Source of the DNA: Mytilisepta virgata
Taxonomy: Eukaryota > Mollusca > Bivalvia > Mytilida > Mytilidae
Reading direction: 5' to 3'
Length of the DNA: 64,000 nucleotides
Assembly: GCA_028015205.1 (NCBI GenBank)
Contig: JAPWFG010000022.1
Span: forward strand, 2,480,001-2,544,000
How positions within the stretch are numbered: position 1 is the stretch's first letter; each line of letters opens with the position of its first letter. Positions 24,751-35,634 of this stretch are shown piece after piece. The notes under the pieces were generated by a model. That model worked only from the letters and a program-made list of their open reading frames with translations, made no database searches and was not told the DNA's origin. A program made the position numbers and the translations under genes.

Positions 24751-24988
24751 TTTTTTTGCTCACCTGACCCAAAGATGATATTCTCATCACTTGGCGTCCA
24801 GCATCGGGCACCGTCCGTTAACTTTTACAAAATTCTTCTCTCCTAAAACTACTGGGCCAAATGGAGCCAAACTTGGCCAAAAAGCATCATTAGGGTATCT
24901 AGTTTAAAAACATGTCCGATGACCCCGCCTTCTAACCGTAATGGGCGACATGGCTAAAAACGGAACATATGGGAAAAATTGCAGTTTT

Positions 24989-26447
24989 TGTCTCGCCTGC
25001 GACAAAAAGTCAAGATATATATAGGTATTACTTTCCGTCTACGGCGGCGTAAACTCTTTTTAAAACTTTAATAACTTTTCACGTGTAATCCCTACAATTA
25101 ACATTATTTTATGGTCCACAAGGTAGCTTATTGTATAAGATTTGCCGCAGTATACTTGCCTTGTGACCCTGACCTCATTTTCATGGTTCACTGACTAAAT
25201 CATAAATGTGAATTTAAAATCTGCGTCACATTTTCGTGGTTAAGTCCATTACTCACAAACTAGAATACCTAGACCCACCATATTTGGTCAATAGATAGTT
25301 CTTGCTGGGTACATGTCAGTCTGACACCTGGCTTGGGACCTTGACCTCAATTTCATGTTTGAGTGACTTTGTCACTTTTTCGTGATTAAGTCCATTTCTC
25401 AGAAACTGTAATACCTAGGCCAACCATATTTGGTCTATAGATAGTTCTTGGTGGGTACATGCCAGTCTGACACATGGCTTGGGATCTTGACCTCAATTTC
25501 ATCTTTGAGTGACTTTGTCACTTTTTCATAATTAAGTTCATTTCTCAGCAACTAGAATACATTGACCCCCCATATTTGGTCAATAGATAGTTCTTGCTGG
25601 GTACAAGTCTGGCAACTGGCTTGAGACCTTGACCTCAATTTCATGCTTGAGTGACTTTGTCGCTTTTTCGTGGTTAAGTCAATTTCTCAGCAACTAGAAT
25701 ACCTAGACCCACTGTATTTGGTCTCTTGATAGTTCTTGATGGGTACATGCCAATCTGACACTTGTCTCTGGACCTTGACCTCAGTTTAATGGTTGAGTGA
25801 CTTTCATCCAAATTTCTTAAGTCCTTTTTCAGCAACTAATAAGGGGCCTCGGTGGCCGAGTGGTCTAGGTAGTCCGTCATGACTACTACTGATCACTAGC
25901 CTGTCAACGCTGGGGTTGTGAGTTCGAATCTCACCTGTGGCGGGGTGTATTCGACTCCGACCTTAATTGACAAGGATTGCCAATTTTCCTACCGAAGGTC
26001 GGTGGTTCTCCCCGGGTACTCCGGCTTCCTCCACCAATAAAAACTGGCCGCCGCGAAATGGCCAAAATGTGCTGAAAACGGCGTTAAACCCCAACTAAAC
26101 AAACTAATATCTAGACCCATCTGTGTTTGGTCTATGGATAGTTCTTAATGGGTACATGCAAATCTGACCCCAGTCTCTGGACTTTGACCTCAATTGCATG
26201 CTTGAGTGACCTTTGTCACATTTTCGAGATTAGGTCCATTTCTCAGCAACTTTAATACCTAGACCCACCATATTTTGTCAATAGATAGTTCTTAGGGGAT
26301 GCATGTCGGTATGACACCTGCCTTTTGACCATGACCTCAATTTCTTTTAATGCATTTTCCTTTGACGTGCAAAAGTCGGGTATTAGATAATCATTATTCT
26401 GTGTCCATGTGCATACCAGGCGAGAAATGTAGTGTGTCCACTCTTGT
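24989..26447 (+). mobile_element. Complete family B element (1.46 kb) carrying a SINE
   Basis: The 5' end is T-GTCTCGCCTGCGAC and the 3' end is CCAGGCGAGA, then an AGTG-TGTC-CACT hairpin and CTTGT. The host A sequence rejoins to GCAG-T5-GTCTTATAT, identical in T number to the copies at 12,724 and 18,687. The body is an array of about 140-bp units (GACCTCAATTTCATG, GTGACTTTGTCACTTTTTCG, AATACCTAGACCCACC). No ORF of significance. Confidence 0.85.
25842..26101 (+). mobile_element. tRNA-derived SINE, 260 bp
   Basis: The tRNA-like head has an A box (TGGCCGAGTGGTCTAGG, about 25,852) and a B box (GAGTTCGAATCTC, about 25,919), the two internal RNA polymerase III promoter elements. A conserved central region (CAAGGATTGCCAATTTTCC, CTCCACCAATAAAA) and the tail GGCGTTAAACCCCAACTAAA follow. 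An 8-bp duplication AACTAATA flanks it (25,834-25,841 and 26,102-26,109). Inserted in a B element. Resembles mollusc SINEs of the GTTAAAC-tail type. The head resembles a Leu/Ser-class tRNA but is not a functional tRNA gene. Confidence 0.85.
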
Positions 26448-27156
26448 TGTCTTATATTTCAAAAACTAAAGCATTTAGAGCAAAACTGACAGTGGTAAAA
26501 AGTTTCATCAGGTCAAGATCTACCAGCCATGAAATTTTAAGACAAATCAGTCAACCCTTTGTTGGTTTTTTTGCCCCTGAATTGTACATTTTAAGGAAAT
26601 TTTGCAGTGTTAGGTTTTTCACTTGAAAATTATTAGATAAAGACAAACTGTTAACAGCAAACAAGTCAACATGACCAAAACTGTCAATTGACCCCTTAAA
26701 GGAGATTTTGCCCTTGAAAGATTAGTAATTATCAGTAAAAATAAAGGTCTGACATTGTCATAGATGTTAAGACCATAACTTGAAATAAATTATATGGTAG
26801 CTGTACAAGTAAAATGGAGGGTCAAGAGTCAAGGTCATTCAAAAAGTCCCTGGCACAATTTAGATTCAGAACCCTATAATTTACCTGTACAAGTAAAAAA
26901 GAAAGGTCAAGAGTCAATGCCATTGAAACTATCCATAGCAACAGATGAAAAAGCTCAAGCAACCATATATATTTGGGTTCAGGATTCTATAATTTAGCTG
27001 TACAAGTCAATATTAAGCTCTTGGGAGCTTGTTAAATTACAAAGCTTTCCCAAGTGGAGCGCAGCGGAGCGAGGGAAGACAACGAACTATAAAAATGAGT
27101 TGAAGATTTTCCAGTTCTCCACTTTTGAAGGCCATACCAAATTTATCTTTAGTTTT

Positions 27157-28425
27157 TAGCTCACCTGGCCATAGGCCATGTGAGCTATTGCCATCACTTG
27201 GCGTCCGTCGTCGTCGTCGTCTGTAAACTTTTTCAAACGTTAACTCGTCCTAAACTACTGGACCGACTTCAACCTAACTTTGCAGAATTGTTCTTTAGGG
27301 CATCTGGAAAATTTCTATCGTTTAAAATTTTTGAAATGTCAAAAAACATGGCTGTCGTTACTATAAATAGAACATAGGGGTAAATTGCTGTTTTTTGCTA
27401 ATAACTCAAAAACCGTTACAGATATCGAAAATCTGACATGGGGTAAAATTGATCAGCATGACAAGATCTACCTACCCTGAAATTTTGAAGGAAATTCCAA
27501 AACCCATTTAGGAGTTATTGCCCTTTTTTCACATTTTGGCTTTTTTTTATGTTATTATTTCAAAAATCTTCTTCTCTGAAACTACTATTCAAAATCATAT
27601 GAAACTTGGTAAGATTGTTGCTTAGGGTACCCTGCATAGAACTGATGTGGGGATTTTTGATTCGTCGAAAAACATGGCCGCTGTTGCTAAAAATAGAACA
27701 TAGGGGTAAATTGCTGTTTTTTGCTAATAACTCAAAAACTGTTACAGATATCGAAAATCTGACATGGGGTAAATTTGATCAGCATGACAAGATCTACCTA
27801 CCCTGAAATTTTGAAGGAAATTCCAAAACCCATTTAGGAGTTATTGTCCTTTTTTCGTCAAATTTTCATAATTTAACATTTTTCGTCATTTATCTCCAAA
27901 ACTATTTGAGATAGAAGTGAAATGTAAATTTGAAAAATGTTTGCCATGTTGAGATCTACATACCCTGAAATTTTAAAGGAAATCCCAAAACCCATTTAGG
28001 AGTTATTGCCCTTTTTTGTCAAATTTTTAAAATTTTAACATTTTTGCATTTATCTCCAAAACTATTTGAGATAGAAGTGAAATGTAAATTGAAAAATGTT
28101 TGCCATGTTGAAATCTACCTACCCTGAAATTTTGAAGGGAATCCCAAATTCTATTTAGGAGTTATTGGTTTGTGTAATTTGAGGTCGGGTTCTGTTACAT
28201 TTATTTAAGGTTCACCCTTATTCCTGGTCAATTTTGTCAACTTCCTGCCAGGACTACCACCATCAGGGAACATATTTTAACATTAAACCTTATGAAAAAT
28301 AAATCTTCAACAAATTTTCCCTGAACAATTGAAACAATTGCAACAAACTTGGTCAAATAGTTGATTAATTGTCCAATGAAAACCAGACTCCAGGTGAGCG
28401 ATACAGGCTCTGGTGAGCCTCTTGT
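27157..28425 (+). mobile_element. Simple, complete family A copy (1.27 kb)
   Basis: This is the clearest single copy. The 5' hairpin is at 27158-27186 (AGCTCAC-C-TGGCC / GGCCA-T-GTGAGCT). A CGTC microsatellite, alpha and beta modules, and the terminal domain with TTGAGGTCGGGTTCTG and GACTACCACCATCAGGG follow. The distal copy CCAGGTGAGC is at 28,391. The terminal hairpin is GGCTC-TGGT-GAGCC, then TCTTGT. There are no nested insertions. No coding potential beyond repeat-derived short ORFs. Confidence 0.85.
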
Positions 28426-28916
28426 TTGGATTTTGAAGCTCCAATTTTTGGACAATGTGAATTTTAGACTTCGCAGCAATGGTACCTAGGAGGTTCCCTT
28501 TCAGAAATGTGTCCAATGACCTGGACTGTAAACCAAGATGGCCGGCACAGCCGAACTTGGTTTAACGTAGGTCACTATGGGAAAATTCATTGAAAAATCT
28601 TTTTGTATGTAACCACTTGACCAATTGGAACCAGACTTGGCAGCAATTGTCCTTGTATGTAACCACTTGACCAATTGGAACCAGACTTGGCAGCAATTGT
28701 CCTTAGATGGCCCTATTTCAGAATTTTGTGCAATGAGCCGGATAGTGAACTAATTAAGATGGCGGCCACACCTGAACTAAGTTAATTTACTATATCTAAT
28801 ACTAGTATCTTTGGATTGTTATTTTGAAACTCCTGGGATGATGCCTCTGCTGGTGGACCCTAGGTCCCCGAGGGTATTCGCCAACCCAGTCGTCAAACTT
28901 GTCTGACATTATTATT
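28426..28916 (+). repeat. Degenerate A alpha modules and a dispersed repeat fragment
   Basis: It contains alpha modules with CCAAGATGGCCGGCAC, a 54-bp direct duplication around TTGTATGTAACCACTTGACC (28,600 and 28,650), then TTTACTATATCTAATACTAG and ATCTTTGGATTGTTATTTTG. The latter recurs at 42,008 and, in altered form, at 59,795. GGACCCTAGGTCC is a palindrome near 28,855. Confidence 0.6.
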
Positions 28917-28976
28917 AAGTCTCTCAAACGAAGTTTGGAGACTTATTGTTTTTGTTGCTTTTCTTATTATTATTTT

Positions 28977-29816
28977 TATGTCGCCCCGACATAAGTCGGC
29001 GACATATTGTTATTGTTTCGTTTCTCTGTTATTATTCTTTCTTTCTTCCAATGATTTTTGTCCGGCTTAGTTCTCGGAGATGCCTGGATAGAATTGAATG
29101 AAACTTGGCAGAAAGTAAGATCTCTATGTGAAGGAGTGCAATCAATACTTTTTTTTCGAAATGGCCGCCATTTTCAAGATGGCCGCCATTCAAAGATCAG
29201 TACCCTCCGAAAATTTAAAACATTTATATCTCAAAAACTGTACCATAGAAATTCATTAAACTTCGTAGGTTTGTAAAGTACAATTAGAAGAACAAACTGA
29301 TGAAAAAAAATCGCGATTGGTTGGAGACGTGTGGCGGCCATTTTGAAAAATGATGTTAAAATGGCGAAAAAATTTACATGGATAGAATTAAATGAAACTT
29401 GGCAGAAAGTAAGATCACTATGTGAAGGTGTGCAATCAATACTTTTTTTTTCGAAATGGCAGCCATTTTTAAGATGGCCGCCATTCAAAGATTGGTACCC
29501 TCCGAAAATTTAAAACGTTTATATCTCAAAAACTGTACCATAGAATTTCATTAAACTTCGTCGGTTTGTAACGTACAATTAGAAGAACAAACTGATGAAA
29601 AAAAATCGCGATCGGTTGGAGACGTTTGGCGGCCATTTTGAAAAATGATGTTAAAATGGCGGAAAACTTTACATGGATAGAATTTAATGAAACTTGGCAG
29701 AAAGTAAGATCACTATGTGAAGGTGTGCAATCAATACTTTTTTTTCGAAATGGCCGCCATTTTCAAGATGGCTGCCAGGGGCGACATCTGCTATTGCTTG
29801 CAATTGCAATTCTAGT
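28977..29816 (+). mobile_element. Family C element 1
   Basis: The 5' hairpin at 28977-29006 is TATGTCGCC / GGCGACATA with a CC bulge and GAC/GTC inner pairs. The distal 3' copy AGGGGCGACAT is near 29,778, followed by the palindrome TTGCAATTGCAA and TTCTAGT. Inside, a unit of about 300 bp is partly repeated (GAAACTTGGCAGAAAGTAAG, GAAATGGCCGCCATTTTC). No meaningful ORF; the recurring IELNETWQKVRSLCEGVQS translation is repeat-derived. Confidence 0.8.
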
Positions 29817-30269
29817 TATGTCGCCCCGACGAAAGTCGGCGACATATTGTTATTGTTCCGTTTCTCTGTTATTATTCTTTCTTTCTTTCGATCTTTCTTT
29901 CTTCCAATGATTTTTGTCCGGCTTAGTTCTCGGAGATGCCTGGATAGAATTGAATAAAACTTGGCAGAAAGTAAGATCACTATTTGAAGGTGTGCAATCC
30001 ATACTTTTTTCCAAAGTGGCCGCCATTTTCAAGATGGCCGCCATTCAAAGATCGGTACCCTCCAAAAATTTAAAACGTTTATATCTCAAAAACTGTACCA
30101 TAGAATTTCATTAAACTTAGTAGGTTTGATAGAATTAAATGAAACTTGGCAGAAAGTAAGATCACTATGTGAAGGTGTGCAATCAATACTTTTTTTTTCG
30201 AAATGGCCGCCATTTTCAAGATGGCTGCCAGGGGCGACATCTGCTATTGCTCGCAATTGCAATTCTAGT
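29817..30269 (+). mobile_element. Family C element 2, abutting element 1
   Basis: It starts immediately after the CTAGT end of element 1 with the same bulged hairpin (29817-29846) and ends with GGGGCGACAT, GCAATTGCAA and TTCTAGT at 30,269. At about 450 bp it lacks much of the internal repetition of element 1. Zero spacing means insertion at the terminal T of the first copy or a tandem rolling-circle product. Confidence 0.8.
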
Positions 30270-30756
30270 TATTATTATTCTTCATCTTCTTTCTCGCGCC
30301 ACCAACTTTGTCCGGGGCACTTTTGTACTTTATACTTGATCGATTTCAATCAAATTTTGCACAATGATAGTACCCCATAAGATGTTGGTCCTAACCATTT
30401 TTCAAGTGTGGGGGGAGCCCCAGGGGCAGTGCCAAGCCCCTTCAAAAACCTCAAAAATTGATATTTTTTGAATAGGTCAAAAATAGTTTACAATCCTACC
30501 CTATGACCATATATATTATTACTGCTTATGATGAGATGGATTTGGTACCTAAGGGGGGTCTGAGGGGGGTCATGCCCCACCCCCTCAAATGACAAAATAC
30601 TTTATATCTTGAAAACCATTGAGATCCCTATAACCATATATATTATTACTGCTTATGATAAGACGAAGGATTTGGTACCTAAGGTGGGTCTGAGGGGGTC
30701 ATGCCCTGCCCCCCTCAAACAAAAATGTTCAGCAAAGTAAGATCTACAAATAAGTC

Positions 30757-31235
30757 CAACTCAAATTAATTAGTAGATTTTCATCCAACTTTTTGAAAAA
30801 AAATGGGGCGGGTGGGAGGATTTTATTTTTTATTTTTTATTTCATATGAAACTATTTTGTAAGGTGTTATTAATATGTAAACGTTATAAAATGGCTTATA
30901 TATATTTTTATTCCAGAAACATGCACAATAGAAATTTCAAATCCAATCTCTGCAGACTTAAGCTCACCAAAAGACATCTAAAGGTCACAAAAATAGTCTT
31001 CAATATCAGATGGTCCATTTCTTTTCATTCACACCGCTTACTACTCTAAGAATCACGAAAACCATGTTGAATTGTTACAGGAAGTTAACAAAAAACGAAA
31101 TTATTGACACGGGTACGGGTAACGGAGATGAACAAAATCCGGAAATCCTTAATTTTAGAAAATAAAAAAAATCGGGGCAGCACGATTTTCGAGGGGGGGC
31201 GGGGATGAAAATCTATCAATTAATTTTAATTGGCC
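30757..31235. mobile_element. MITE-like element, 479 bp
   Basis: The imperfect inverted ends of about 30 bp share AAATTAATT and TAGATTTTCATCC. It interrupts the A sequence ACAAATAAGTCAACATGACC, with TAAGTC on both sides (30,751-30,756 and 31,236-31,241), a probable 6-bp duplication. A CATATGAAAC to CACCGC segment inside has no useful ORF. Superfamily not assigned. Confidence 0.65.
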
Positions 31236-31385
31236 TAAGTCAACATGACCAAAATCATCAATTGACCCCTTATAGGAGTTTTTGCCCTTGAAAGATTATT
31301 TACATGTAAACAGAAAATAATGGTCTGACATTGTCACAGATGTGTAGGGGGTTACTTGAAATAAATTAAATGGTAACAGTACAAG

Positions 31386-32463
31386 CAGGGCTCACCAAAC
31401 TGGGCGATTAGGGCGATTAAGTCGCCTAATGCTCGCCAATGTCGCCCTGTCATCGGGTCCAGAGCGACAAATGAGTCGCCCTATGTTTTTAAGTAAGGCG
31501 CCTCCGAACAAAGTACGTAATCAGCTGCGTCTGAAGACCGTTATTTTCATTAAAAATCTCGAGCCGCCATTTTTTGTTTTCTTGGAGGAAGGGGAAAGGA
31601 ACGACAAAAAGTAAGCTAGAAAATGAAATGGCGGCAATCGGAATTCTCGCGATTTTTCATTGGTCACGGTGTTTTTTACCGACCGGTAACAATATGTAGA
31701 CCTAATTTAAAAATAAATTTAGCGGATTTTGACATATCTATGCACAAATGGAAATTTTGTCAATACAGGTATTGAAAGGTGTTCAAACATTAGGTGAATG
31801 GGAAGATTTTAAGAGTATGTTTGAGAAAAAATAATAGTAAAGAGTATAGATAAATAAATATTAAAAAGTAAAATGGCAATAATAAATAAGTTGTGTCAAA
31901 AGGTACAAATATTTTTGCTCATTTCTGTAACAGAAATTTTCTTCCAAGTTGGGAGCACCACTGCATAATTTCATTTTCTTTAATTTTTTTTTATTTCAAA
32001 TTATATTCGTCAGTATTTTAAGGCAGCATATGATTTAAATTAAACTTAAACAATATTACAATAGGCCTACCATGGTCAAAATCATGCAGCAATGTACGTT
32101 AAAAAAGTGGTGATGAGTCCTGGGACTGTAACTCATCAAAATCAGCTGGGACTCACCATTCTGAAAAATGAGTCCCAGGACTCATCATGAAGAATTCTCA
32201 AAGGATATTGATTAAATGCACATGAGACAAAATCTCAGATTATGACTAAAATGGAAGGATATGGAGTAAATGTAGATAAAATCTCAAACAATACAAGATA
32301 AAACACAATAAAGGAATGTATAGTATACACTATAAGACACGAAATAACAGGTATTTACTCGACAGGCGACAAATTGGGGGAAAAAACAGTCTCCCTGGTA
32401 GACTTGGAAGTCTCCCTGTCATGCCCTGAGTCTCCCTGTTATTTTCAAGTGTGGTGAGCCCTG
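31386..32463. mobile_element. hAT-like non-autonomous DNA transposon, 1.08 kb
   Basis: The ends are CAGGGCTCACCAAACT and, reversed, CAGGGCTCACCACACT. Flanking TACAAG occurs on both sides (31,380-31,385 and 32,464-32,469); the same A-family site is unbroken at 26,800-26,815. The left end carries many GTCGCC/GGCGAC motifs and the right end CAGTCTCCCTG repeats. No transposase ORF. Same 6-bp duplication length as the element at 7,966. Confidence 0.75.
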
Positions 32464-32469
32464 TACAAG

Positions 32470-32930
32470 TAAAATGGAAAGTCAAGGGTCAAGGTCATTG
32501 AAAAAGTCCATAGCAACCGATGGAAAAGTCCCTAGCAACCATATTTATTTGGATTCAGGACCCTACAATTTACCTGTTCAAGTTAAAATGGAAGGTCAAG
32601 AGTCAATGCCATTGAAAAAGTCCATAGCAACCAATGAAAAAGTCCCTAGCAACCATATAAATTTAGGTTAAGGACTTTATAATTTACCTATACAAGTTAA
32701 GAAGAAAGATCAAGAGTCAATGCCATTGAAAAAGTCCATAGCAACAGATGAAAAAGTCCCTAGCAACCATATATATTTTGGTTCAGGACCGTACAATTTA
32801 CCTGTTCAAGTCAAAATTGAAGGTCAAGAGCTAATGCCACTGAAAAAGTCCATAGCAACTGATGAAAAAGTTCCTAGCAACCATATCTATTAGGTTCAGG
32901 ATTCTATATTTTAGCTGTACAGGTCAATAC
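32470..32930 (+). repeat. About 115-bp tandem repeat in the A body
   Basis: Units contain AAAATGGAAGGTCAAGAGTC, ATTGAAAAAGTCCATAGCAA and CCCTAGCAACCATAT, repeated about four times. A shorter version lies at 26,800-27,000. Confidence 0.75.
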
Positions 32931-33043
32931 GAAGGAGAAAATTGTGACGGTATACATTAAATAGCAAAATAATCATTGATGCAAGATCTACTGGTACACA
33001 AAAGATAGGTGAGCGATTCAGGCTCTTTGGAGCCTCTTGTTTT

Positions 33044-33700
33044 TTTGTACCCACAGTTTCTCAAACAGGCCTTATCAGAGGTTAAATATACTGTAAGATC
33101 CTAGTACGTAGATGTGCGCATGAGAAGTATGTCCTGGTCCAATACTTTTTCCCATATTTATACTCTTTCGAACTTAGAAATTCTGTTCTAGTCCATTACT
33201 TTAGTCTTTTATTAGATATGCACATAATAAGAATTTTATTGATCAATTACCTCCTCATTGATTTGTTAAATAGGGCCTCAAAATTTTATAACACAGATTT
33301 GATATCAGTTGTTTTTTTGTAAATTAACAGCAGCATGGGGTATAGTTAGTGACAGTTCTAGTTGTTTTTGTTTTTCAAAATTTTAGACCCTGAGCACAAC
33401 TGATGAGTCGTAACTCGTCAAAATCTGCACATCTTGTGCATCAAGTTTTATATCAAATAATCTTGCCATGATTTTACGGGTAAAGTTATGCGAGAAATTA
33501 TGACTATGTTCTAGACAGCAACTTCGTTAAAACTCCACCCTTTACAGTGCTACACTATAATACTGTTGAAATGTTTGGGAGTAGCCCCCACCCCCTTTCC
33601 GAAGGTGTTGATATTTTTTATTTGTCCAATAATACTAAATTTTAACTTACAATGATAAATAAAGTCCAGGTGAGCAAGACAGGCTCCTGGGAGCCTCTAT
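33044..33700 (+). other. Non-coding stretch ending in an isolated A 3' end
   Basis: It is mostly unremarkable AT-rich sequence. At 33,665-33,700 there is CCAGGTGAGCAAGACAGG, a GGCTC-CTGG-GAGCC hairpin and TCTATTTATT, an A-type 3' end without a recognisable body. Confidence 0.5.
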
Positions 33701-33908
33701 TTATTATGATTAAATGATAAATTCATTTCAGCAATTGAGGCCCTAAGGAGTCTCTACTTAATGTAATTAGATAATGCATTAAAACTAAGGTTGTAATATA
33801 TTCAGATATTTTGGTGTAGGGATTATTTAGCTTTAATTTTGGTACATTTGCAACATGTCAAAATATCCCATTTTGAGTTGAAATTAAAGATATTTTTTTT
33901 GTTTTCAG

Positions 33909-34857
33909 GAAGAAACCACGAGTTTATGTTGACAGTGAGAAGAACAGAATGCTGAACAGGGTTGGTAAGCCCTATGGTTATGTTGCTGCAAGACCTATGT
34001 CTGAACCTGTGCGGTGGTCCAGACGAGTCCGAGGTCTGGAACCTGTTCCTGACATTCCCGCACCCCCTCCTTCTCCAGAAGTGGCTAGAGAGGCTCCTGA
34101 AGTCTCAATAGAAACTTCTGGTGAGTTAACTTTCTCCGTAGTCTTCTCTCCTGCATCAGCAGTTTCTGATATGGAAGAAGAGTCTAAAGAGAATGTTACA
34201 CTGGAGGTGACCATTGGGCGTCTGCCAGAGGATTTGATGGCCAGTTTTTCAGTTTCTGAGGATTTGCCATCTTATCCTTTGGCAGAGTCCACGCCTGCAT
34301 CTTCTGAAGCACCATCACCACAGGAAGTGTTATTTAGGGATGCCACACTTGTTTTGTCTGAATCGACAAGTATTGACCAATATAACACAACTGTGGAGGT
34401 GACCGTTTCAGAGGAACAGGCCTGCACTTCTGTGACACCATCACCACGGATGGCGTTATTTAGGGATATCACACTTGTTTTGTCCGACTCAGATGAGATG
34501 ATAGAGACGAGTGTTGACTTATTTAACACAACTGTGGAGGTGATTGTTTCAGGGGAACAGGCCTGCACTTCTGTGACACCATCACCACGGATGGCGTTAT
34601 TTAGGGATATCACACTTGTTTTGTCCGACTCAGATGAGATGATAGAGACGAGTGTTGACTTATTTAACACAACTGTGGAGGTGAATGTTGCAGGGGAACA
34701 GGACTATGGAGCAACATCTCCATGGGAAATTGTAGGGTATGGGACTGTCATTCCTTTTCCAGAATGGCTCCCATGCCTTTTTTTGCAGTGGTGCAAGCAT
34801 TTAATATTTTTGTTTTTGTTTTGTTCGTTAAAAGATTTTTATATTTATCATTTTTAA
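33909..34857 (+). CDS. Host exon encoding an acidic protein with a 47-residue tandem repeat (product unknown)
   Basis: A polypyrimidine tract and TTTTCAG precede GAAGAAACC at 33,909, a good splice acceptor. The frame is open from 33,910 to a stop at 34,857, longer than any other non-transposon ORF here. The visible part starts basic (KKPRVYVDSEKN, WSRRVRG), then becomes rich in Ser, Thr, Glu and Pro. It includes KEN within EESKENVTLE. It contains a 47-residue repeat (141 bp; 34,420-34,560 and 34,561-34,701, only a few differences) and a diverged earlier copy from about 34,293. The last 30 or so residues are hydrophobic and may be intron read-through. GAG-GTGAAT at 34,681 and GG-GTATGG at 34,737 are possible donors. 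The first Met, at 33,949, is probably internal. I do not recognise the family. The 3' end and link to 53,641 are unsure. Confidence 0.6.
34420..34701 (+). repeat. 141-bp in-frame coding tandem duplication
   Basis: Two adjacent 141-bp units start with GCCTGCACTTCTGTGACACC and differ only near their ends (GATTGTTTCAG versus GAATGTTGCAG). The length is a multiple of three, so the frame is kept. A third, older unit lies just upstream. Confidence 0.9.
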
Positions 34858-34956
34858 AGTTAATTTGCTTCAAAAACTTTTAAGGATTTTTTTTTGTTTC
34901 CAAAACTTTAGTAGGGATTTAGTAGTAACTATTTTTTTAGAGAATACATTTATTTT

Positions 34957-35634
34957 TCGCTCACCTGGGATATAGGCTGTCGTCTGTTAATTTTTCACAT
35001 TTTGATCTTCTCCTCTGAAACTACTTGGCAGATTGTAACCAAACTTGGTAGGAATGAATTATTGAAGGACATCTACAAATGATCCACCATTGGTTCCGAT
35101 TGGATAAACAACATGGCCAACAAAGGCCATCTTCTATTTTTATTGGCCAATTTCCAAAAATCTTCTCTGAAACTACATATTGAAATGTTTTGAAACTTTG
35201 GAGGCTTGATGACAACAATATCCTCTACAAACGATCCAGCATTGAGTGAACAGTATGGCTGCAAGAGGCCATCTTTGATTTTTTATTTTCAAAAATCTTC
35301 TCCTCTGAAACTACAATATGAAATGTTTTGAAACCTACCCTCTACAAACTATCCACTTGATGACAACTGAGGCTGTTCAAAGTTTCCATTGAATCTATAT
35401 ATGGGAAAAGACTTTTTTGTCGTTTGCCCAGGAACTAATAGGCAGACTTTAACCAAGTTGGCAAGTATCTCATATTGAAAGATAGATGCAAATGATCCAC
35501 CTATTTTTAGGTCAAATGTCGAATATCAAGATTACTTTTGACATTTAATGTGTTTCTTTAAAAGCCTTGTGGATACAAAAGAGCTTACGTTTTATAATGG
35601 CCAAATAGATGCCAGGTGAGCCTCTAGTTTTTAT
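34957..35634 (+). mobile_element. Diverged family A copy (variant subfamily)
   Basis: The 5' end is CGCTCACCTGGGATATAGG with a degraded hairpin, then CTCCTCTGAAACTACTTGG, AACCAAACTTGGTAGGAATG, AACAACATGGCC, and a 3' end GCCAGGTGAGCCTCTAGT in which the terminal hairpin has been lost. Confidence 0.65.

Larger units (their letters stand above)
24757..27030 (+). mobile_element. Degenerate family A copy split by a B element
   Basis: The 5' end TGCTCACCTGACCC has lost its hairpin partner. TCACTTGGCGTCC and an alpha module follow, interrupted in GCAG-T-run-GTCTTATAT at 24,989, resuming at 26,448. The body ends in a minisatellite (TACAAGTAAAATGG, AAAAAGTCCCTGGCA) and a shortened 3' hairpin AAGCTC-TTGG-GAGCTT near 27,013-27,030 without the usual CCAGGTGAGC copy. 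Confidence 0.65.
28917..30725 (+). mobile_element. Family F element, interrupted by two C elements
   Basis: The 5' hairpin is AAGTCTC, a bulged T, CAAAC / GTTTG, GAGACTT at 28,917-28,944, then ATTGTTTTTGTTGC. The body is cut in a TTATTATT tract at 28,976 and continues at 30,270 with TTATTATTCTTCATCTTC. It includes a repeated GGGGGTCATGCCC segment. Its right end at about 30,725 is set by the return of A-type sequence; no clear 3' hairpin was found. Confidence 0.55.
30726..33043 (+). mobile_element. Family A 3' portion split by two DNA transposons
   Basis: It begins in a beta-like segment (TGTTCAGCAAAGTAAGATC) matching 12,948, continues after two insertions as CATTGACCCC-like and TACAAGTAAAATGG sequence, and ends at about 33,040 with AGGTGAGCGATTCAGG, a GGCTC-TTTG-GAGCC hairpin and TCTTGT. 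No 5' A hairpin precedes it. Confidence 0.65.

Noticed and set aside
25842..25935. Functional tRNA gene at the SINE head
   Set aside because: The acceptor stem does not close, and the sequence continues into a SINE body with a second diverged copy and flanking duplications.
29058..30114. Repeated IELNETWQKVRSLCEGVQS translations in family C
   Set aside because: They come from tandem internal repeats of C and end in microsatellite-like or hairpin sequence; no consistent full-length protein.
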